Assembly: GCA_930367215.1 (NCBI GenBank)
Contig: OV884059.1
Span: 157,788,511-157,852,510 of the forward strand
Source of the DNA: Pollenia angustigena
Taxonomy: Eukaryota > Arthropoda > Insecta > Diptera > Polleniidae
Length of the DNA stretch: 64,000 nucleotides
Direction of reading: 5' to 3'
Positions within the stretch are counted from its first letter, which is position 1. The number at the start of each line of letters is the position of its first letter. Of this stretch, positions 56,310 to 64,000 are shown piece by piece. Both the position numbers and the translations under genes were made by a program. The notes under the pieces are model-generated. The model was not told where the DNA came from. It searched no databases and saw only the letters and a list, made by a program, of their open reading frames with translations.

Positions 56310-57030
56310 AAAACAAGTAAGAAAGTATAGTCGGTCAAGCCCGACCATATAATACCCTACACCACAGTATTTAAAAACACATCATGCTTATGTGTCCATA
56401 TAAATATAGATTTATCTATGCTTATAAACTTCATGAAAATCGTTTCGAAAGTTTGTGAGAGGCAGAAATTGCCCCCTGCCTCCCCTTGTGGTCCTATTTT
56501 TGAAAAACTGTATAGCTAATGTGTCCATATAGATATGGATCTATCTATGTTTTAAATTTCATTAAAATCGGTTTGAGAGGCAGAAATTGCCCCTATATCC
56601 CCTCATGGTCCTATTTTTTAAAAAATGCATACATTTTGTGTCCATATAGATATGGATCTATCTATGTTTTAAATTTCATTGAAATCGGTTTAATAGTTTC
56701 TGAGAGGAAGAAATTTCCCCTATCTTCCCTCGTGATCCTACGATTCGGCCCATTTTCAATAGGCTTGGTCATTGTGTCAATAAGAGCCTATGACCCAAAT
56801 TTCATCAAATTATCTCAAAAATTGCGACCTGTACTTTGCGCACAAGGTTACATGGACAGCCAGCCAGCCAGCCTGCCAGCCAGCCGGACGGACATCGTGA
56901 GTTCGACTCAGAAAGTGATTCTAAGACTATCGGTATACTTTAAGGTGGGTCTAGGACCAATATTTTAAGGTGTTACACACATCAGCACAAATGCATAATA
57001 CCCTCTCCACTATTGTGGTGTGGGTATAAT
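56310..57030 (+). mobile_element. mini-me-like element, second subfamily
   Basis: It starts AAGTAAGAAAGTATAGTCGG with the hairpin GTCGGTCAAGCCCGAC and ATAATACCCTACACC. It contains triplicated blocks ATATAGATATGGATCTATCT and ATGGTCCTATTTTT, then a run CAGCCAGCCAGCCTGCCAGC and GGACGGACATCGTG. It ends TACCCTCTCCACTATTGTGG with a hairpin GTGGTGTGGGTATAAT. The architecture parallels the 16.8, 27.8 and 61.5 kb elements with different sequence. Confidence 0.6.
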
Positions 57031-57140
57031 AAAAAGTAATGAAACTATCAAAAATTTTTGGTTTTGTTTATGAAAATCAAAAAAAAAAAATTTTATTATT
57101 TGAGCATCATAATGAAGTTTGCACTTTAAACAAAAGCATT

Positions 57141-57479
57141 AGCTCAATTCACAATCTTGTGCAAATGGTCTTGCATCGTAGCATTTGCAAAATGGTATAG
57201 TAAATACTGTAGCATACTTTTGGGAGCATTTGCAAAATGGTATAGTATATTTTTACTCTACACCAACAAAATATACAGCAATGCACTTGCTACTCTTTTG
57301 CAAATATGAAACACCTAAAACCAATAGTTTATATTTACTCGACTTTTGCAACACTTGATTGTAAATCGACAGCTAACACTCTGTGAACCAAGCCAATCAA
57401 AAGTATACTACAGTATTTACTATACCATTTTGCAAATGCTACGATGCAAGACCATTTGCACAAGATTGTGAATTGGGCT
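57141..57479. mobile_element. 339-bp foldback MITE with about 80-bp arms
   Basis: AGCTCAATTCACAATCTTGT... on the left pairs with ...ACAAGATTGTGAATTGGGCT on the right over about 80 bases (through TGCATCGTAGCATTTGCAAA and TAAATACTGTAG). ATT flanks both sides. The arms contain the word GCATTTGCAAAATGGTATAG twice on the left. Confidence 0.85.
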
Positions 57480-57656
57480 ATTGTGTTCGAGATTGTTTAC
57501 AATGCTTTAAGAGCTTTCAAAGCTTCTACAAATATTTTTCTAGATATTTAAGCAATTGTTATAAAATGGAAATTAATAAAAATTATTTATATAGTAGACT
57601 TCAGTAGAAATTTTGTAAAGCATGCCCTGAGGCACTCTTAAGCATTAGAGGGTTAA

Positions 57657-59336
57657 GTGATCTAACCATGTCTATCCGTCCGTAATTGCTGGTTCTTTGT
57701 TCATGTTAACCTTGTGCGCAAAGTCAAAGTTGTAGTCTGGTAGGTTATTTGATCCAATTTGTTAAATACATTTTAAATGTACTAAGGACGAAGTGATAAT
57801 CGATCTAAAATCTCACATATTACCCATTAAAACTTTTTTCCAAATTAGACTCTTTGAGTCCGTAAACCATCTAAATATGTTGTTGTTTAGATTAAATTCG
57901 CCCTGCAAATTAAATTATTTTTGAATCAGTTCACATTTTCCCAAAGTTTCCATCTATAAAGCTTTAATTGTTTTAACTTCCTTTAAAAAGTTAACATTAA
58001 TAAACAATTCAGCGACCGTTCTTAACATCCCTTTACAGACAAAAAGTCTCATATGAATGTTAATATCTAGATAATATTCGGCACAAATAACTCTGATATG
58101 AATTTAACCTCTTAACATAACTTTGTTTATGTGAGCCGATAACTGCCCAAATAGGGTAGGATCTTGATTTAGGATTGTTTTTATTACATGGAACAGTTAT
58201 TAAATTGTTGAATATGTATTTTGTTTTCAAATAAGCAATTTTTGAATTTCTTGAGCATATTTTTAACAATTTTCAGGGCATATTTTCTAGTTTTCACTGC
58301 ATAATTTATGCGCATAAAACGCGTTTTTAGAGCATATTTCTGGTTTCCCATTCTTAGCTAGTGTCCACTGTCGGAAATAGTTCTGTTATGTAGAATATTT
58401 TAAGGTCGGGCTTGTTCGATATAACAATTTTATTTGTTGTTTTGTTTTAGTTTGAAAAAAAATAACACAATTTAAACATGTTAAAAATTGTTGATACTGT
58501 CAGAGTTTTTGATCTAAATGTAAATGTAGACAAAAATTATGAATTTTTTTAAAAAAAAGATAAAATCACATGAATAAAAAATAAACTAAAAAGGAAAAAT
58601 AAATACCTGCATGAATAAAAATACCAGTATCAAGCTGCTCTTTTAGCGTTGGACAGGGATACTAAAACGAATAACGTTTTCTAGTTTAATTAAAAAGTTT
58701 TTTTTTTTTTAAATAAAAAAAACGGAAATGTGTTTTAACTAAATTATTTTTTAGTTTTTATATTTATCATGTGTTCAAGGAAGTGTAAATATATAAAAGC
58801 TTGTCTGTGTATGAGTGTAAATAAGTGTTCATGTGTTGAAAAGTTTATCTAAATCTGCATAGATACTCCTTTTTCTAACTTTAATTCTTTTCATTTTTAA
58901 ATATTTGTTATTTTCAGTTTTATTGTTGTTTTTTTTGTGTGCATTTTAGATTTGTTAAATTAAAGTTAAATGAAATTCTGACCGGATGTTTAAGTTGGAA
59001 CTAATATTTAAACAAGCATACATTTCGAAGACACACACACATAGGTTCTCCCTTATGTCACATACATATAGAAGTTCTCCCTTATGTTGTAGTATAGTTT
59101 AAAGATAAAGACAAAACGATTAGAAAATAGAGTAACAATTTGTGTTTATACAGATCCCAATTATGTACTTAGGAAATTCCCAATAAATAAAGGAGCCATA
59201 AAAGCTCAACTTGTAAGCAAAAAAATCCTAAATGATTGGATTAAATAAAATAAAGTGCTGGACAAAATTATTTTCATGATTTTAACAATTGTTTTATAAA
59301 CTTTAGAAAAAATTTGCATAAAAACCGTTTTATTAA
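57657..59336. other. No gene seen
   Basis: AT-rich with no array, inverted end or coding motif recognised. Short simple stretches such as GACACACACACATAG occur near 59030. Confidence 0.55.
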
Positions 59337-60215
59337 CACTGTGATAGAAATTGACACTTTTTTAGACAAGCTGGGCACTTGTCGGGTAAGCTGGATCCAG
59401 TGGTGCTAGCCGTTTTTTTTAGATTAGCTCTGGCTTTCGAGATATACCGTGATTTCGAAAATGGAAAAGGTTGCACAACATATGTTCGCGTAACTCAAAA
59501 ACGCTTTAGCTTTTTGAATGAACTAAAAAAAACCGAAATTTCGCAATAAACTTTCCTTTAAGAAGGGTAAAACTCTTCTAATATGCGCAGTCGTTTTAGA
59601 AACTTAGGGGGGTGTGCTGGAAATAGCAAACGCAAAACGCAAGAATTTGGATGCTTTTTATAATACACTTTTAATCAAATTTTTATAATTTTTGTTATAA
59701 AATTCTGTTTAATAGAGAAATGTTTGTATAATATTTGTCATAAAATTCTTTTATTACAGAAATCTTACTAAAAAACGACTTTTAAAATTCTAGCGTTTTG
59801 CGTTTGCGATTTCCAGCACACCCCTGTTAATTTTTTTTTCTTTTTTTTGGAAAAAAAATAATTTTTTTATCAAAATTTCAAAATTTTTGTTTTTGTAAAA
59901 ATTTATACAAAAATTGGAAAATGCATCTAGGCTTCTTATTTTTTTTTCAGATGTATAAAAAACGAAATTGCAAATAAAACAAGCCATATATTTTCTTGCG
60001 GAATTTCGGTTTTTTTTTTAGTAATTTTAATAAACTTAACTGTTTTTTGAGTTACGCGAATATATGTCTTGCTACCTCCTCCATTTTCGAAATAACGGTA
60101 TATCTCGAAAACAAGAGCTAACCTAAAAAAACGGTTAGGACCATTGGATTCAGCGTACCCGAATTATGTTAAAACGCCATGTGCCCGGCTTGTAAATTTT
60201 TCAACTAGCACAGTG
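59337..60215. mobile_element. Foldback element with CACTGTG ends and TAA flanks
   Basis: It begins CACTGTG and ends CACAGTG, with TAA on both sides. The arms of about 220 bases are imperfect inverse copies: CAAGCTGGGCAC / GTGCCCGGCTTG, CTTTCGAGATATACCG / CGGTATATCTCGAAAA, and TTTCGAAAATGG / CCATTTTCGAAA. A MITE (59607-59826) occupies the centre. A truncated relative is at 45281-47098. The ends look like recombination signal heptamers, but the 5-bp flanks differ (ATTAA versus TAATT), so I do not call it Transib. Confidence 0.7.
59607..59826. mobile_element. 220-bp MITE with GGGTGTGCTGGAAAT ends, TTA duplication
   Basis: GGGTGTGCTGGAAATAGCAA and its near-inverse TTTGCGATTTCCAGCACACC, continuing through ACGCAAAACGC / GCGTTTTGCGT. 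TTA occurs on both sides. A degraded relative lies at about 745-966. Confidence 0.8.
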
Positions 60216-60458
60216 TAATTATGTAATCGTTTTTTTTTCGAATATGCTTGTATGAGTTGAATTTTAATTTATAAAGGTTTTACAAAATCTTATTTTCTCA
60301 AAATTTCACATACTTTATTTGACATTCGTAAAAATTGTCAATATGATTAAAATAATTTATGAAAAAGAAATAATTCCCACATTTTAATAAGTACTAGGAT
60401 CGCCCGGTGGCCGAAATTCGACCACTTGACATTTACTTTCGTTAAATTCGACAAATAA

Positions 60459-61311
60459 CACTACGTGACAATTTTTTGACCAAATGAATTTGACACCTAA
60501 TCTTTATGTAAAATTGTCCGCTGAATCCGAATATGAAGAATTGTCAAAAGTAGAACCGTTTTCGAGATATTCCAAAATAACCGTTATTTGTGTTTTTAAA
60601 AAAGATGCTGTGACTGAAATGCAAATATCCAAAAAATAAAATTTTAGCCTATTTCAATACGAACATTTTTTGCCCAATAGGAACCAGATCGGTGCAAAAA
60701 TGACAAAGTTACAGAAGATTAATTGCATTAACCCACAACAAAAAAAATATACAAAGCTAAATTTTTAGTAACAATAAATATTAAAAATTGCTTGAAACTA
60801 TTGAATTTCTATGTGGGTTAACTTACTAAATCTTCTGTAGCTTTGCCATTTTTGTACCAATCTATGTCTTGTTGGGCTCAAAATGTTCATATTAAAATAA
60901 TCTAATGTCGCATGCAATAAAACATTAGGATTTTTAAATCATTGGTTTAAAAAAAATAACTTGAAAAGAACAAAATTGAAAATTGAAAATCATAAAATTT
61001 TCAATGAAGCTTGAACTTTTGTCCCCTGTAACTCTGTCATCTCTTGACCAATCTTCACAAGCAATCCATGGTTATTTTATTTTATTTTATTTATTTAATA
61101 ACCTTTCACTAAAAAGAAAGAATAACATAATCCGTTTACAATTTTTGAAGATATTTGCATTTCAGTCACAACATCTTTTTTAAAAACCCAAATAACGGTT
61201 ATCTTGGAATATCTCAAAAACTGTTCTACTTTTGACAATTCTGACTTCATATTCGGACAATTTTACATAAAGATTAGCTGCCAGATTTTGTTGAAATTTT
61301 GTCACGTAGTG
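60459..61311. mobile_element. 853-bp foldback element with CACTACGTG ends, TAA duplication
   Basis: CACTACGTGACAA at the left and TTGTCACGTAGTG at the right, flanked by TAA (60456-60458, 61312-61314). The arms pair for about 170 bases (ATCTTTATGTAAAATTGTCC, CGAGATATTCCAAAATAACC, GTGACTGAAATGCAAATATC) and again in an inner section (60661-60737 with 60812-60890). An unmatched block at about 60905-61150 sits on the right side only. Confidence 0.82.
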
Positions 61312-61484
61312 TAATTAATTGAAAAAAATGGAATAAATGAAATTTTTCGAAAATAGCTAACAATCTATAAAATAAAAATTGGGCGCTAATGGGTTAAGAG
61401 AACGGCAATATGCACTATTCACCCATCTTTGTACGCGTGTCTGCAAGATAAATTAAACGCTTTTTAAACACTTTAATTAAAAAC

Positions 61485-62530
61485 AAGTTAGAGTGCTATA
61501 TTCGGCTGTGCCGAATCTTTGATACCCTCCACCGACAGTTCGAATGTTTAAGGAGTAGTATCTGTATGATGTCTATTTATTATCTTAAACTGTGACGATT
61601 TGTTATTAATTATGGTTTTAGGTGACTAAACTGTTTTCCGGTAGTAGGGTTTATACGGGGCCTAGGGTAAATTATGGACCGATCATCACGAAATTTCAAA
61701 GCGTAATTTCTAGTCCTTTAAAACTGTGACGTGCCAATTTCTGTTATGATAGCATTAATAATTATGGTTTTAGGTGTACTAAACTGTTTTCCGGGAGTAG
61801 GGTTTCTATGGGGCCTAGAGTAAATTATGTACCGATCTTCACGAAATTTCACAGTATCATTTCTTATGATTGCATTATTTTTTACGGTTTTAGGCGTACT
61901 AAACTGTTTTCCGGTAGTAGGGTTTATATGGGGCCTAAGGTAAATTAGGGACCGATCGTCACGAAATTTCACAGTGTTATTTCTAGTCCTAAAAAACTGT
62001 GACGTACCAAATTTTGTTACGCTAGCGTTATTTTTTACGGTTTTAGGCGCACTAAACTGTTTTCCGGGAGTAGTGTTTATATGGGGCTTAGGGTAAACTA
62101 TGGACGGATCTTCACGAAATTTAAAAGTGTGATTTCCAGTCAAATAAAACAAATTTTTGCAAAATCTTATCTCATTCCGTGTCTTGTTCCAGTATTTATG
62201 TTATTTTTTGTAACAAAATTTTTTTAGGTGGTGGTTCCACATTTTTAATTATAGCTCTGGTCCTACTGAGCCGATTTTGCTGGATTTCAATCCCAAACTG
62301 CTTAGGATAACTACAAGCAATTTGGCACCAAGTTTGTTCATTTCTTTTGAGTTGTTCGAAAGTGAGCGGACAGACAGACGGACATGGCTAAATCGACTTA
62401 GAATTACTCAACGACCCAGAATATATGTACTTTATGGGGTCTGAGATGAATAATAAAAAAGTTTCACACGGAATGACAAACTTAATATACCCTTTTCAAT
62501 ACTAATTGTGGTGGAGGGTATAAAAAATGT
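61485..62530 (+). mobile_element. mini-me/DINE-1-like element with 153-bp repeats, second copy
   Basis: It starts AGAGTGCTATATTCGGCTGT and the hairpin TTCGGCTGTGCCGAA, then ATACCCTCCACCGACAG. It ends with GACAGACAGACGGACATGG (GTCY-type) near 62370 and AATTGTGGTGGAGGGTATAA. Three to four repeat units lie at 61690-62150, with a 33-bp in-frame deletion in one. It is the reverse of 16776-17978. Confidence 0.62.
61690..62152 (-). repeat. 153-bp tandem repeat, second array, open in the same frame
   Basis: The word CACGAAATTTC falls at 61688, 61841, 61961 and about 62113, giving steps of 153, 120 and 152-153. The 120 step is a 33-bp (11-codon) loss. On the minus strand the frame 62152-61718 reads FKFREDPSIVYPKPHINTTP and later units of the same kind as at 17307-17747. 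Function unknown; most likely a repeat whose unit length is a multiple of three. Confidence 0.8.
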
Positions 62531-62811
62531 ATTGTGCATATCCCCGTATTTCATTTATAAGATTTTCATGAAATGTTATCAAAGTAAAAAATAGAAACAC
62601 AGCTCTTCATAAAAAGTCACGACGTTTTTGCGTTTTTTCAAAATATCTAATACGCTTATACATGTGTGTTTGCAAATTTAATGCAAGAAAAAACACATTT
62701 TGGGAGAATAACCAAAAACTTAACTACATACTATTTATACAAGTATGTGCGTGTGTTTGCGAGCAAATTTAAAACGCTCTCGTTGTTCCCGTATTTATAT
62801 ATAAGATATAC

Positions 62812-62946
62812 TGCCGGTTTAACGATGTCGAACGTCATCGTTCGCATAGAAAATTATATAAAACAAAAACAAAATTCGAAAATTTGTTTTTGTTTTAATT
62901 GTAATATTCTATGCGAACGTTAACGTTCGAAATCGTTGAACAGTCT
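62812..62946. repeat. Near-perfect palindrome with about 65-bp arms and almost no loop
   Basis: AACGATGTCGAACGTCATCG, TTCGCATAGAAAATTATA and AAACAAAAACAAAATTCG run to about 62880, then return as CGAAAATTTGTTTTTGTTTT, ATTCTATGCGAACGTTAACG and TTCGAAATCGTTGAAC with a few mismatches. Such a structure would extrude as a cruciform or, if transcribed, give a hairpin RNA. Confidence 0.82.
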
Positions 62947-63014
62947 GTTCATTTTCCGACAGAGATTTACTGCCAATTTCACCATGTCGAAAGAAAGAGT
63001 TCTTTCGCATTTAG

Positions 63015-63230
63015 GCCCGTTTTCACAACTTACCGATAGCTAAAGGTAGGATTTTATCGGACGTATAAAAATTATTATTATTGCAACTTTACTTTTACCA
63101 ACCCTGTAGGATGAACCTTAATTTACTTTATCGCTCACTTTTGGTTAAAGTAAAGTTTTAATAATGGAACAGTTTTTATAAGGCCGTTTAAAGTCTACTT
63201 TAAGCTATCGGTAAGTTGTGAAAACGGGCC
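63015..63230. mobile_element. PIF/Harbinger-type MITE, TTA target duplication
   Basis: The ends GGCCCGTTTTCACAAC and GTTGTGAAAACGGGCC are exact inverses, flanked by TTA at 63012-63014 and 63231-63233. The body matches 9755-9963 in the opposite orientation (TTATCGCTCACTTTTGGTTA against CTAAAGTGAGCGATAAAG). Confidence 0.88.
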
Positions 63231-63371
63231 TTAGTGAAATAGTCAGTTATTTGTCTTGACTTTTTCAGATTTGGCAACTTTTTTATCATTTGTTTTAACT
63301 CTAATGCAGTCAGTGTTGCCAATCTGTGTAATTACACATATTGTGTATAATTTCTGCTTACATGTGTAGCC

Positions 63372-64000
63372 AGGGTTGTTAGATGTGACGATTTTTCGTC
63401 ATTTTGACGATTTTTTTGAGAAAATACAGTAAAATGACGATTGACGATTTTTTTACTCCAAGTAAAAGTGTTATGAAGATTTTCTGGCATCAATAAAACA
63501 CTTAGAAGAAATATTTACAATTATATTGGGAACAGTTCAGAACGTAAAAATAAATTTTTCGAAATACAAAAATGAATGGAAATTAAACAAAATAATTCTT
63601 CCCCCATCACAAACCAACTGGCTTTCATTGGATGCACTAGTAAGTCAAATTCTACAATTATATGAATGCCATCGATACAACAAAAAATGTACACTAGAGC
63701 CCCGAATTGCGTCGGTCCTATTTGGTCCGCTTTTTAAAAATTGGTTAAATCCGCTTTGCTTTTTAATGATTTCGATTTGCGTAGCTACATACGATTTAAT
63801 TTTTTAACTGAAGTCATAATCATATGTGAAGAATTTTTCTATTTGCGTGTAAAAAGGCGAATTCCCATTTAATTCTATTAGGTTAGTTATTCTAAGAATA
63901 AGTGCGCGTTAGGAAGTAAGAAGTTAGTTCTATATAAGAAGTTGTGTATAAAAATGAGTGCAAAGGAAAGAAAATGCATCATTTTGGAACTAAACTTGGG
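63372..64000 (+). mobile_element. Left part of another hAT-type element (runs off the window)
   Basis: A hAT-like end CAGGGTTGTTAGATGTGACG lies at 63372, followed by GACGATTTTT words in both orientations. A transposase-like fragment lies within at about 63526-63800. The right end is outside the window. Confidence 0.5.
63526..63807 (+). pseudogene. hAT-like transposase fragment
   Basis: The plus-strand frame contains KINFSKYKNEWKLNKIILPP and SQTNWLSLDALVSQILQLYE near 63600-63665. The pattern HPxQTRWLSLxxxVxRILxQW followed by a charged helix is seen in hAT-like transposases of the zinc-finger/SCAND3 type. The rest of the frame (LFGPLFKNWLN) is unassigned. The start codon at 63526 is probably not real. 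Only this motif supports the call. Confidence 0.45.

Larger units (their letters stand above)
56095..57652. mobile_element. piggyBac-like TTAA-flanked element, 1558 bp, composite
   Basis: CCCTCTAATGC at the left and GCATTAGAGGG at the right are exact inverse ends directly inside TTAA at 56091-56094 and 57653-57656. A subterminal word TGAGGCAC lies near both ends (56238, 57627). TTAA targets with CCC...GGG ends are the piggyBac signature. The element carries a mini-me-like repeat (56310-57030) and a MITE (57141-57479), so its own sequence is only a few hundred bp and non-autonomous. Confidence 0.72.

Noticed and set aside
59337..60215. Transib, because of the CACTGTG/CACAGTG ends
   Set aside because: The 5-bp flanks differ (ATTAA and TAATT) while TAA is shared, and no Transib coding trace is present.
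1..64000. CRISPR array, bacterial operons or Shine-Dalgarno sites
   Set aside because: The sequence is eukaryotic; direct repeats are contiguous tandem arrays without unique spacers.

Overview
This is an AT-rich eukaryotic (insect) window with no recognisable host gene. Every coding trace I can identify belongs to a transposable element (TE), and none of these is intact. The mix suggests a higher (muscomorph, probably calyptrate) fly: rosa-type (D,D41D-like) mariners, RNase H-bearing non-LTR retrotransposons, a Penelope-like element, a Transib, a Helitron helicase, several hAT and PIF/Harbinger-type elements, and repeats built like Drosophila mini-me/DINE-1. The species is inference. The window reads as intergenic or pericentromeric TE sediment with elements nested two to three deep.

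Layout. 1-2.6 kb: hAT transposase pseudogene (minus) split by three smaller elements. 3.2-4.3 kb: 59-bp minisatellite. 5.1-6.2 kb: 3' end of a non-LTR retrotransposon. 8.2-8.7 kb: cluster of GAACCGAAC-type motifs with a perfect 32-bp palindrome. 9.1-12 kb: two opposed non-LTR fragments, one carrying a Harbinger-type MITE and a 1.3-kb hAT-type element. 12.2-13.9 kb: broken Helitron helicase (minus). 14-17 kb: MITEs. 16.8-18 kb: mini-me-like element with 153-bp repeats. 19.3-21.2 kb: hAT C-terminus, then a mariner fragment split by an element that itself holds a MITE. 22.5-24.4 kb: a TA-flanked element and a second mariner. 26.7-27.6 kb: a third mariner, complete at both ends but internally deleted. 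27.8-29.4 kb: mini-me-like element. 30.5-31 kb: Penelope-like 3' end with a hammerhead-like motif. 31.1-32.9 kb: 30-bp tandem array. 34.9-35.7 kb: non-LTR pol fragment. 36.8-40.0 kb: a Transib with exact 5-bp target duplications. 40.6-43.4 kb: MITEs and a foldback. 43.7-44.4 kb: reverse transcriptase relic. 45.3-47.1 kb: three elements nested in one another. 47.2-47.7 kb: 332-bp tandem duplication. 48.3-49.3 kb: hAT-type element. 50-53.4 kb: more MITEs. 54.3 kb: tRNA-derived SINE-like sequence. 56.1-57.7 kb: TTAA-flanked piggyBac-like composite. 59.3-61.3 kb: two TAA-flanked foldbacks. 61.5-62.5 kb: second copy of the 153-bp-repeat element. 63.0-64.0 kb: Harbinger-type MITE and the start of another hAT.

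How the parts fit. Nothing here forms a pathway. The useful structure is the nesting: many insertions can be delimited to the base from their target duplications, and several have an uninterrupted paralogous copy elsewhere in the window, which gives relative insertion ages. The most interesting items are the Transib whose ends resemble 23-spacer V(D)J recombination signals, the Penelope-like 3' end with a minimal hammerhead-like fold, and the 153-bp repeat unit that stays open in the same frame in two diverged copies. I found no convincing new system.
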